DNA of 46,110 nt, from positions 1 through 46,110 of the IMG/VR virus record IMGVR_UViG_3300031886_000007; one strand, 5' to 3'. The position numbers and the translations under genes were made by a program. Source of the DNA: a virus. Below are positions 39,433-46,110 of this stretch, piece after piece. Positions within the stretch are counted from its first letter, which is position 1. Each line of letters begins with the position of its first letter. The notes under the pieces are model-generated. The model worked only from the letters and a program-made list of their open reading frames with translations, did not search any database and was not told the DNA's origin.

Positions 39433-40110
39433 ATGGGATACCTCAATAATGCAACAACTGTCTTGGACGCGATCCTCACGAAAAAAGGTCGAGAGTTACT
39501 AGCTCGCGGACAAAACGAGTTTAGTATCACTAAATTTGCTTTGGCTGATGACGAAGTTGACTACAGCCTTTGGGATCCCGGACATCCATTAGGATCTGAC
39601 TACTATGGTCAGGTTATAGAAAACCTACCACTTCTGGAGCCTACTCCGGATACGAATACCATTATGCGATATAAGCTAGTAACAAGAGCTGTTGGTACAC
39701 GAAAAATGTCGACACTTCTTGGTATAGAATCTTCTTATACTGTGGAATGGAGTTCAGCGGGTAATGAAGCATCAACTGCTGGTCCGATATCACCAACTAC
39801 AACGAATGTTCCAAATGATGGAACAACAGATCCAGCTGGATATTCGTTTACTGTTCTTAATTCATCGATATCTTACTTGACATCTCCAAGTAATGATGGT
39901 GGAGTAGGTGGTGGCGGAAGCATTGATTATACAGCTTCTACACAAAATATTAGTCAAACTGTTTTTGGTAATAGTGTTACTATTCATCCAAAAGCAATTA
40001 ATGATCCAGGTGCGGCTGCCGATCCAACCACAACACTGATCGTCACTGGCCTTAGTTATGGAGCAACGTTTGCTTCAACTATCACTATAGGCTACGTAGA
40101 CGAATCATAA
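39433..40110 (+). CDS. Virion structural protein, family of 40128, 225 aa
   Basis: TTTAGGAG precedes the ATG. Signature N-terminus: YLNNATTVLDAILTKKGREL, then FSITKFALADDEVDYSLWDP and ENLPLLEPTPDTNTIMRYKL. The same block opens the next gene, so they are paralogues. Residues 90-225 form a short beta-rich domain (SFTVLNSSISYLTSPSNDGG, GNSVTIHPK, TTTLIVTGLSYGATFASTIT) that could be an Ig-like decoration. Proteins with the DAILTDKGRE block are frequent structural proteins of T4-like marine phages. Confidence 0.78.
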   Translation: MGYLNNATTVLDAILTKKGRELLARGQNEFSITKFALADDEVDYSLWDPGHPLGSDYYGQVIENLPLLEPTPDTNTIMRYKLVTRAVGTRKMSTLLGIESSYTVEWSSAGNEASTAGPISPTTTNVPNDGTTDPAGYSFTVLNSSISYLTSPSNDGGVGGGGSIDYTASTQNISQTVFGNSVTIHPKAINDPGAAADPTTTLIVTGLSYGATFASTITIGYVDES

Positions 40111-40127
40111 TATAAGGAAACTTGCCG

Positions 40128-41450
40128 ATGGCGTTTCTAGATAATACTTCACTCATAGTAGATGCGGTGCTAACAGATAAGGGACGAGAAATGTTAGCTA
40201 GTAATTCGTTCAGCATCGTTAAGTTTGCTTTGGGTGATGATGAAATTGATTATACAATGTACGATGAGTCCAACTCTAATGGACCCAATTTTTATGGTAT
40301 ATCAATTGAGAATATGCCAATATTAGAATCATCTACATATTCAGATACTGCGTTAAAGTATAAGTTAACAACCTTAAAACCAACAACAAAGCAACTTCCA
40401 GAAATGGGAGCTAGTGTTCCATTGACTATATCGTTAACTGGAGATGGAGCAGTTAGTGCAGATTATGCTATGATTTCTCCATCAACTTTAAGGTTTGATG
40501 AAGATGAAGAATATATGTTTGAACTTCAAGATGATTCATTTGTTGATTTAATACTTGGTGATTACGCAGATCAAGTTAAAAAAGTTGCTCATAAAGTAAT
40601 ATTTGAACAATTAACTATTGATGGTGATCCTGTTCCTAAAGATGCTTATCAAAGCATTTTATTTGGGGCTAAGAAAACTCCTCTACCACTGAAAAGAAGT
40701 GAGCAAGATTTATTTGCAGATTTATATAAATTTTATATTCCACCAAATAAATTTGGTGATATAACAGTTTCAGCAGTTAGAGCAGAAGGTGAACTTTATT
40801 TTAAAGGAGTTTCCGGTCCAACACAGCTTATAACATCAGAAAATTTAATCTATTCAGAAGCAGGAATTGTAGTTAGTGTTGAAGGTGCTGGTATAATTTC
40901 TCTTGGTTTAACTGATTCCAGTGGAAAGGGTACAACAGATGAAGGCGATGTACCAGCTTCCGAAGGTGAAATAGTATTTGCTACAATTTTAAAAGAGAAT
41001 AGAAAAATATTAGTTGAAAAAGAAAAGGGCGGATTTAAAGCATTAGGAATCGCAGCAAATAGTAAAGTAATTGTAACGTATACAACTAAAGGTAAAGTAC
41101 AAAGCATTACTATGTATGCACAATCAATAAATGCACAGAAAACCGTTATAACATTGAAGAAAGCATTATCAGCTTCTATTCCAGCATCAGTAACAGTTTC
41201 TACTTCTGCACCAGCAGATAAAGAATTTCAAGATGATATTCCAGATAAGACTGGAGAAGATAAAAGTCCATTCACGCCTAAAGATCCAGATGGAAAAGAT
41301 ACTGGAGAAATGAAGGATACAAAAGATAAAAGCATGGACGATGAAAAGAAATTCGAACCTGAAACAAAGAAGGATTTTGGTGGTACAAAAGGTAGTTCAG
41401 GTGGTAGCAAAAGCGGCGGCTCAAAAGGTGGTTCAAAGGGAGGATTTTAA
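40128..41450 (+). CDS. Virion structural protein with Gly/Ser/Lys-rich tail, 440 aa
   Basis: I use the ATG at 40128 (MAFLDNTSLIVDAVLTDKGR), which aligns with the start of the paralogue; the in-frame TTG at 40122 is less likely. The block FSIVKFALGDDEIDYTMYDE repeats the paralogue. The middle holds strands such as EEYMFELQDDSFVDLILGDY and EAGIVVSVEGAGIISLGL (Ig/beta-sandwich style). The C-terminal 60 residues are low-complexity (DKSPFTPKDPDGKDTGEM, then GGTKGSSGGSKSGGSKGG), a flexible basic/acidic tail. Located at the surface of the virion or tail, by analogy. Confidence 0.78.
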   Translation: MAFLDNTSLIVDAVLTDKGREMLASNSFSIVKFALGDDEIDYTMYDESNSNGPNFYGISIENMPILESSTYSDTALKYKLTTLKPTTKQLPEMGASVPLTISLTGDGAVSADYAMISPSTLRFDEDEEYMFELQDDSFVDLILGDYADQVKKVAHKVIFEQLTIDGDPVPKDAYQSILFGAKKTPLPLKRSEQDLFADLYKFYIPPNKFGDITVSAVRAEGELYFKGVSGPTQLITSENLIYSEAGIVVSVEGAGIISLGLTDSSGKGTTDEGDVPASEGEIVFATILKENRKILVEKEKGGFKALGIAANSKVIVTYTTKGKVQSITMYAQSINAQKTVITLKKALSASIPASVTVSTSAPADKEFQDDIPDKTGEDKSPFTPKDPDGKDTGEMKDTKDKSMDDEKKFEPETKKDFGGTKGSSGGSKSGGSKGGSKGGF

Positions 41451-41590
41451 TGGTTAAAACCGTTACTGGAAAAACAATTAGTTTGGTGGCAAAACAAGTT
41501 AACTCAGCAAGACAAGTAACTTTAAGAATAACCGGTGTTAAATCCGGGGTTATGAAGCTTGTTACGGTAACTATACAACCAAAGGCATAA
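41450..41590 (+). CDS. Small basic beta-rich protein, 46 aa
   Basis: TAATG coupling to the previous gene. MVKTVTGKTISLVAKQVNSA, then RQVTLRITGVKSGVMKLVTV: alternating hydrophobic strands, basic. It may be a separated or shared small domain of the neighbouring structural proteins. No further evidence. Confidence 0.55.
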   Translation: MVKTVTGKTISLVAKQVNSARQVTLRITGVKSGVMKLVTVTIQPKA

Positions 41591-41620
41591 AACATATAGA
41601 AGAAAAGTAAACATTGCCAA

Positions 41621-41628
41621 TATTTATT
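41621..41628 (+). promoter_or_regulatory. Candidate late-promoter element TATTTATT
   Basis: In the 57-nt gap before the structural gene at 41648 (CCAATATTTATTGGTG), with TTAGGAG downstream as ribosome site. CCAATATTTATTGG is also an inverted repeat (CCAATA/TATTGG). Confidence 0.45.
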
Positions 41629-41647
41629 GGTGATTAGGAGTTAATTT

Positions 41648-42652
41648 ATGAGCATATTCACAGAGTTTAATCAACAAGACGACGTAATACCAGGTCAGGT
41701 CAATACTGTTTCGTCTGGTATGTGGTCAGGTGGGTTAGGAACGTTAACAGCGTTTTACACCTCTTCTGTACAAAGTGGAAGTACCGGTGAACATTATTAT
41801 GACGCGTATAACGGAGTTGTTGGAACAAACGCAACAGCATCAGTACAGTTTTCTGTTACCTACGGAAATTATTACGGGTCTGGTTCATTAAGCGGAAACA
41901 GCAATTATCAAGCTTCTAAAGCAGTTTATAGACAGTTGAGAAATCTGTTATTACCTCAAAACCAAACGGTTTTCAAATGGGGTCCCGCAGAAGCAAGTTC
42001 ATCGTATTCAACCTTTGCAATATCGTTGAACAGATCACGACTTAAAGAGAAGATGGATCCGGGTAACTGGGAAATTCATGTATCTAGTTCAACATCAAAT
42101 GTTATTAAGTTGATCGATGATTCTGGAGCAACGAATGACCCTAACGTTAAATCTACAGTACGAGAATTTAATGTAATATCTGGTTCAATTTCAACAGGTG
42201 TTGCAGTGACAGGATCCTCAACAGTACATTTCGGAAAATTCTATCCAGAAACTGGCATAATAATACTTGACGCCGATGGACTTGGCGGACAAGCTACAAT
42301 AGCTGGATACGGAACAGAATCAAACGCGCAAAATAACAACGCAGGTGACTTTTTCGATCACATCAAGGGCGGAGCATATTTCGCTGCAAGACGTGAAGAA
42401 CAGATTAAGTCAACTCATTACTTTTGTAGGGTAAAACACGGCAAATATAATCATAGTCAGAATCCAACATATTATTCTGGTTCAGATTCAGTATTAGCTG
42501 TTCCTTCCTTTAGAACAGATCCTAAGTCATACATTACGACAGTAGGTTTGTATAACAATAATAATGAATTGTTAGCTGTGGCTAAGTTATCTAAACCAAT
42601 CTTGAAATCTACAAGTAGGGAAGCTCTCATAAAGGTAAGATTAGACTTTTAG
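41648..42652 (+). CDS. Virion structural protein, paralogue 1 of pair, 334 aa
   Basis: TTAGGAG before the ATG. The C-terminal block SYITTVGLYNNNNELLAVAK, then LSKPILKSTSREALIKVRLD, is shared with the next gene (YVTTIGLYNDHGDLLAVAKT). It is a hallmark I associate with structural proteins of T4-like marine phages. Also conserved between the pair: REEQIKSTHYFCRVKHGKYN versus LYEHEYTCLIPEGTFN, followed by N-x-S. The N-terminal part is Ser/Gly/Tyr-rich (FYTSSVQSGSTGEHYYDAYN). No enzymatic motif. Probably a capsid- or tail-surface protein. Confidence 0.75.
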   Translation: MSIFTEFNQQDDVIPGQVNTVSSGMWSGGLGTLTAFYTSSVQSGSTGEHYYDAYNGVVGTNATASVQFSVTYGNYYGSGSLSGNSNYQASKAVYRQLRNLLLPQNQTVFKWGPAEASSSYSTFAISLNRSRLKEKMDPGNWEIHVSSSTSNVIKLIDDSGATNDPNVKSTVREFNVISGSISTGVAVTGSSTVHFGKFYPETGIIILDADGLGGQATIAGYGTESNAQNNNAGDFFDHIKGGAYFAARREEQIKSTHYFCRVKHGKYNHSQNPTYYSGSDSVLAVPSFRTDPKSYITTVGLYNNNNELLAVAKLSKPILKSTSREALIKVRLDF

Positions 42653-42692
42653 TAACTGTTAATTTTAGCGAAAGCTATATGTGGGTTGCTAA

Positions 42693-42700
42693 TATTTATA
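42693..42700 (+). promoter_or_regulatory. Candidate late-promoter element TATTTATA
   Basis: In the 69-nt gap between the two paralogous structural genes (GCTAATATTTATAACAAA), 21 nt before the ATG at 42722, with GTGAGGGA as ribosome site. It shares AATATTTATAA-CAAA with the 39384 site. Confidence 0.48.
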
Positions 42701-42721
42701 ACAAACCAGTGAGGGACAACT

Positions 42722-43798
42722 ATGTTTGGTCAAATAGGTGATGAAGACAGACGCGTTACTCCATATAAGATCCATAAACGATTTAGAATTGATTATTATA
42801 ACGGAGTAGATACCGCAACACGACTTGGGGTCATTCCATTACAAGCTGTATCTGGCAGTTTGAACGGAAATCCTGGGTTTACTAGCGGGTCCGCGGATAA
42901 AATTACCTTTACTAGTGGTGGAGCAGATTATCATTACTATAAAAGACCGTTATACACTCAACTAAAATTAAATTTTTTTGAATTTGCCTTACCAGGTAAT
43001 AGACACAGTGCTACTGTACCCCAACCTCAACACCAATTAGATCTTAATTTTTTACCATTTGGGCATGGAAAAGCCTACGATGGTACTAGACAACATTGGG
43101 AAGTACTAGGTTTAAGAAAACTACATAATCAAGCAAATGTTATAAGCGTACCACAAAAAATATTCGGAGAACAAATTAAAACTGGATCAGTTGAATTAAC
43201 AGATTATTCAACTGAAAATACGTTTATTATTAAGGATGATGGGTACGGAAATTTATATGATACGACTTATGAAACACAATTTGTATCAGCAAGTTTAACA
43301 GGTAAAGGTTCCGGATCTGCAGTTGGAACTGTATCGTATAATCACGGATTAATTATACTTACGGATACTGGAAGTTATGGAACAGTAGCTGGACAATCTA
43401 GTGGTTCTGGTGGGTGGAAATTAGAATTCGAGGCTACAAAAACACTTTATGAACATGAATATACATGCTTAATTCCAGAAGGAACATTTAATAATAGTAC
43501 AAATATTAGTGTATCTTTAGGAAGAAGCGGAAGTATGGATATTCCAGGAGGTTTAGATAATAACAATTTAAGACAACTATTGTCTTCGCCAGCAGAAGGA
43601 CAATATGATAATACAAGTGGATATGCCGCTACACTTTATACTGAAAATTTTACAACGCATTCAATGTTTGCTCCCTATGTTACTACTATAGGTTTGTATA
43701 ATGATCATGGAGATTTATTAGCGGTTGCTAAAACAACTCGACCAGTCCGCAACGATCCAGAGTTAGCATTGAATTTTATTGTAAGGTTTGATATTTAA
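42722..43798 (+). CDS. Virion structural protein, paralogue 2 of pair, 358 aa
   Basis: GAGGGA before the ATG. It shares with the upstream gene the C-terminal TIGLYNDHGDLLAVAKTTRP block and a matching order of strands, such as GSAVGTVSYNHGLIILTDTG versus the upstream SSTVHFGKFYPETGIIILDA. The N-terminus differs and is beta-rich with many Tyr/His (GGADYHYYKRPLYTQLKLNF, HSATVPQPQHQLDLNFLPFG). Tandem duplication then divergence. Likely co-assembles with paralogue 1. Confidence 0.75.
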   Translation: MFGQIGDEDRRVTPYKIHKRFRIDYYNGVDTATRLGVIPLQAVSGSLNGNPGFTSGSADKITFTSGGADYHYYKRPLYTQLKLNFFEFALPGNRHSATVPQPQHQLDLNFLPFGHGKAYDGTRQHWEVLGLRKLHNQANVISVPQKIFGEQIKTGSVELTDYSTENTFIIKDDGYGNLYDTTYETQFVSASLTGKGSGSAVGTVSYNHGLIILTDTGSYGTVAGQSSGSGGWKLEFEATKTLYEHEYTCLIPEGTFNNSTNISVSLGRSGSMDIPGGLDNNNLRQLLSSPAEGQYDNTSGYAATLYTENFTTHSMFAPYVTTIGLYNDHGDLLAVAKTTRPVRNDPELALNFIVRFDI

Positions 43799-43824
43799 TA
43801 TTATAGAAATAGTAGGAGTACGTA

Positions 43825-44154
43825 ATGAATGATATTAAAAAAACAAATTCATCCGGAGGGGTAGAATTTCATGTACAAGATCAAAAACATTCTATTAATC
43901 AAGAATTGATTGGAATTATAAAATTTAGACAAGCTAAGAAATGGTTAATTAGTATAGCCGTTGTTGGTTTATTTTCAGTAATATTAGCACTTATGATTTA
44001 TTTTATGAGTCAAGGAAAAGATGTTACTGGTGGTTGGAAGGAAATATTACTACTAATGTTGGGCGGTTTTGTTGGATCATTTGCAAAGGTAATAGATTTT
44101 TGGTTTAACAATGCCGAGGATGATGTTAAGTTGTTAGAACATGCGGATGATTAA
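43825..44154 (+). CDS. Holin-like small membrane protein, 109 aa
   Basis: AGTAGGAGT before the ATG. Two transmembrane helices: residues about 39-61 (WLISIAVVGLFSVILALMIY) and about 71-93 (WKEILLLMLGGFVGSFAKVI), with a charged N-terminus and an acidic C-terminus (DDVKLLEHADD). The LLGxFVGSF-x-x-V-I-D-F-W-F segment is like the last helix of GTA/3TM-type holins. A role in membrane permeabilisation is plausible. The wall enzyme is far away at 21854, so the lysis set would be split. Confidence 0.6.
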   Translation: MNDIKKTNSSGGVEFHVQDQKHSINQELIGIIKFRQAKKWLISIAVVGLFSVILALMIYFMSQGKDVTGGWKEILLLMLGGFVGSFAKVIDFWFNNAEDDVKLLEHADD

Positions 44155-44182
44155 CGTATTAAGTATTAATTGGAGAAAACAG

Positions 44183-45469
44183 ATGTTAAAGAAGATTGTA
44201 TTGGGTCTATTATTGACCTCATCTTTGTTTGCAGAAACAGAACTTTGGAAATTTTTTAAGTATTCTACGGCTTACGCGAGTTTTAGCTTGAATGCTCCAC
44301 GGTACCAAAACGATAGATTTAGTATTATCGGTGGTTTGAGTACAGGAACGTTGGAGGTTGGTAGAGATGAAAGAGATTTAAAACCAGATTTTCAAAAATC
44401 ATTCGGGTTGAGAAAGATTGGTAGGTTTAAATACGAACCAAAACGAGGTGTTAAAAATGCTGGAGTTGGTGGAACTTGGTATGATGGTTCAGAAAATAAT
44501 GCTAATGAAAATGCGACAATAGCCCCAGTTAGTGGTTGGGAATATTTACTTAAATGGACAGAGGGTCGTCAATGGGGCCAAGAATATTTAAATCAAGAGT
44601 ATTGGTTAAGGTACACTGGTAGTTTTTGGATGGCTAAAGTTGGTTGGACAGAATTGGGATTAGAAGATCTTAATTATGGTCAAGGTGATTTAAGATTTAA
44701 ATGGTCTCCAGAATTTTTAGGCAGCGGTGTTACATTTAGTGTTGGTGCAAAACATAGACAACATCCTGTATACGGATTTGATGCTATGGTATTAGATACC
44801 ACATGGTACAGGGGTTCTTGGTGGGATTTTGCTGAAGATGCTTTTGGTGTTGATGATAATATGTGGGGCGATGGAAATGCTATTGATGAAAATGGTGACT
44901 GGATTCATCAAGAACTATTAGAATATAGAAATGGTGAATGGGTTCCTGTTGAGGGCGATGGTCCTTTTTGGAATGGCGGTGGTGAATACTGGGGACATGA
45001 TTGGTTATGGAGAGATTCTGATGGTAATGTATTCGCATATACTGATAGGGAGTTTTTTGTATATCATTTTCCAGGAATGTTAGAAACTTATATAAATGAT
45101 TTAAAGAGGGGTCTTGGTTTTCAAAGAGAAACATCACTTGTGTTGGGAATTGATTGGTATCATTATGCTGAGAATTGGTGGGTTCACGCATGGGGTAATT
45201 GGTTACCTTATCACTATGGGCACGATAAATACTCTTATCATAATGGGGCTGCATACGAAAAACATTTAGAAGATGGAAAAGAACCACATGAGTTTATGTA
45301 TATGGAACCAATGATAATGGCTTGGAATGATTATGATATTGGTACAATTGTTGGTGTGAAAATTCAAGACAATTTAGGCGTATTTGCAGAAGGCAAATAT
45401 TTATATTATTGGGAACGCCCAGCTTATGATTTTAAAATTGGATTAAATTATCAGTTTGTAGGATTTTAG
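44183..45469 (+). CDS. Secreted outer-membrane beta-barrel-like protein, 428 aa
   Basis: I use the ATG at 44183, preceded by TGGAGAAAA; a frame from 44141 adds 14 residues before the signal. Signal peptide MLKKIVLGLLLTSSLFA, cleaved before ETE. The mature part is very rich in Trp/Tyr/Gly with alternating strands (YLLKWTEGRQWGQEYLNQEY, WLRYTGSFWMAKVGWTE, SVGAKHRQHPVYGFDAMVLD) and Gly/Asp-rich loops. The last strands are TIVGVKIQDNLGVFAEGKYL and YDFKIGLNYQFVGF, ending in Phe as in BamA-inserted barrels. Phage genes that place a barrel in the host outer membrane are unusual; superinfection exclusion or receptor masking are possible roles. No family recognised. Confidence 0.75.
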   Translation: MLKKIVLGLLLTSSLFAETELWKFFKYSTAYASFSLNAPRYQNDRFSIIGGLSTGTLEVGRDERDLKPDFQKSFGLRKIGRFKYEPKRGVKNAGVGGTWYDGSENNANENATIAPVSGWEYLLKWTEGRQWGQEYLNQEYWLRYTGSFWMAKVGWTELGLEDLNYGQGDLRFKWSPEFLGSGVTFSVGAKHRQHPVYGFDAMVLDTTWYRGSWWDFAEDAFGVDDNMWGDGNAIDENGDWIHQELLEYRNGEWVPVEGDGPFWNGGGEYWGHDWLWRDSDGNVFAYTDREFFVYHFPGMLETYINDLKRGLGFQRETSLVLGIDWYHYAENWWVHAWGNWLPYHYGHDKYSYHNGAAYEKHLEDGKEPHEFMYMEPMIMAWNDYDIGTIVGVKIQDNLGVFAEGKYLYYWERPAYDFKIGLNYQFVGF

Positions 45470-45478
45470 GAGAAAAAA

Positions 45479-45715
45479 ATGATATTAGAATATATTTTAG
45501 TTGGTGTAATTGCTTTCTCTGTTGGTAATATTAGCGGTAAGCACAAATGTAATCATAATGAACAAATAGTAGTTGTTCACAAACACAAGAAACATAAGAA
45601 ATTTCGTCATACACCTTTACTAAGAAAAAAACATATTCATAAACATCATACAATTAATATGATGTGCAGATTAGGAAATATAAATGAAAAAAGAAGAGCT
45701 AAGACAATTAATTAG
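45479..45715 (+). CDS. His/Lys-rich small membrane-anchored protein, 78 aa
   Basis: TTAGGAGAAAA before the ATG. Short hydrophobic N-terminus (ILEYILVGVIAFSVGNISG), then a His/Lys-rich tail: KHKCNHNEQIVVVHKHKKHK, KFRHTPLLRKKHIHKHHTIN, with two Cys (CNH and MMCRL). About ten His in 50 residues; metal binding or a nucleic-acid/LPS-binding tail is possible. It overlaps the next gene by 32 nt. Confidence 0.62.
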   Translation: MILEYILVGVIAFSVGNISGKHKCNHNEQIVVVHKHKKHKKFRHTPLLRKKHIHKHHTINMMCRLGNINEKRRAKTIN

Positions 45716-45914
45716 AAAAGAAATTTCAAATTTACAGGAACGTTCTCCTGATCATGAACTTTTCCAAAAACTTAACGGAGTCAATAACGATATTTTTAGG
45801 CTCATAAACAAGTTTGAGGGTAAAGCAGATTTGGATGCTGCGTTTCGTAGTTGGATGATGGGTTTACATGGACATCTCAAAAAAGCAGGTATAGATATGG
45901 GAAGGATTAAGTAA
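45684..45914 (+). CDS. Hypothetical helical protein, 76 aa
   Basis: ATG 31 nt before the previous stop. Charged helices (KKEELRQLIRKEISNLQERS, then GVNNDIFRLINKFEGKADLD) with a C-terminal WMMGLHGHLKKAGIDMG. The opening (KKEELRQLIRKEISxL) resembles the start of several small phage assembly proteins. It ends with an overlap to the lipoprotein ATG. Confidence 0.6.
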   Translation: MKKEELRQLIRKEISNLQERSPDHELFQKLNGVNNDIFRLINKFEGKADLDAAFRSWMMGLHGHLKKAGIDMGRIK

Positions 45915-46110
45915 TGAAAAAATTCCTTTTATTTTTATCAATATTATTGTTCACGTTTAGCTGTGAAGATGCAAAAGTAGAAGAACCAATGTCAATGAAA
46001 TTGTGGTTGAACGGCGAAGAAGTAGACGTAGCGGCAGAATATCAACGAATTACAACGTTCGCTGAGCAAACAGAATATGTTGGATTTGATACTACAAAAA
46101 CATTTCTTAA
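45914..46110 (+). CDS. Lipoprotein, N-terminal part (truncated by window edge)
   Basis: ATG overlaps the previous stop, with GGAAGGATT upstream. Signal MKKFLLFLSILLFTFS followed by Cys at residue 17, a type II (lipobox-like) cleavage site; the residues after Cys are acidic (EDAKVEEPM). The position -2 Phe is loose for the proteobacterial lipobox, and an acidic stretch directly after Cys is reminiscent of Bacteroidota export signals, which is a weak host hint. The rest (MKLWLNGEEVDVAAEYQRIT) is incomplete. Could be a spanin or superinfection-exclusion lipoprotein. Confidence 0.7.
   Translation, partial: MKKFLLFLSILLFTFSCEDAKVEEPMSMKLWLNGEEVDVAAEYQRITTFAEQTEYVGFDTTKTFL

Noticed and set aside
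1-46110. Integrase, attachment sites, insertion sequences or prophage borders
   Set aside because: No recombinase, transposase or tRNA-matching direct repeats are visible; the gene content and single orientation indicate a lytic phage genome.

Overview
The window is a contiguous 46 kb piece of an AT-rich, tightly packed genome of a T4-like contractile-tailed phage, most likely marine. Every gene I accept is on the + strand. Starts and stops overlap constantly (ATGA, TAATG), and many genes are tiny. The phage identity rests on a gp25-like baseplate wedge, a gp6/J-like wedge, a gp5-like hub, a gp55-like late sigma factor, a giant baseplate/adhesin protein and paralogous structural proteins of the kind found in T4-like marine myoviruses. 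The host is not identified. It is probably Gram-negative, because the phage encodes a signal-peptide protein that looks like an outer-membrane beta-barrel and a lipoprotein with an acidic stretch after the lipobox Cys.

Layout. (1) 1-2500: the C-terminal part of a ThyX thymidylate synthase, a large unknown protein coupled to it, and small proteins. (2) 2501-9100: a tailoring island with three glycosyltransferase-like proteins, a Methyltransf_24-type methyltransferase, two tandem 2OG-Fe(II)-oxygenase-like paralogues and a membrane protein with a cyclic-nucleotide-binding-like domain that resembles Popeye proteins. (3) 9101-12602: a promoter of a recurrent type, small proteins, a PD-(D/E)XK-like nuclease and a run of envelope or membrane proteins. 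(4) 12603-13445: an operator cluster with a sigma54-like box, a small heat-shock protein, a terminator and tRNA-Gly(UCC). (5) 13446-21342: many small genes, including a peptide deformylase fused to a SEC-C zinc motif, a START/SRPBCC-like protein and Cys-rich proteins. (6) 21343-21853: a complete one-piece tmRNA with four pseudoknots, then another copy of the recurrent promoter. (7) 21854-24094: a 3D/RlpA-like wall enzyme, an HD hydrolase and the gp55-like sigma factor. (8) 24129-43798: the baseplate and structural module. (9) 43825-46110: a holin-like protein, the beta-barrel candidate, a His-rich small protein and a truncated lipoprotein.

Regulation visible in the sequence: four promoters share a TGTACA box, an exact 18-nt spacer and a TAtATTC box (9.1, 14.6, 14.8 and 21.8 kb). 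A short TATTTAT(A/T) element sits in the gaps before several structural genes and is a candidate late promoter, which would be read by the gp55-like factor. Hsp20 has its own distinctive control region. The tmRNA, tRNA, deformylase and Hsp20 together suggest a phage that invests in translation and protein quality control. The tailoring island suggests modification of a glycan or of DNA.

No stretch above 300 bases lacks a gene. The longest purely intergenic stretch (14607-14858) holds two promoters and a possible small RNA or 31-codon ORF. All family assignments were made by eye, without database searches.
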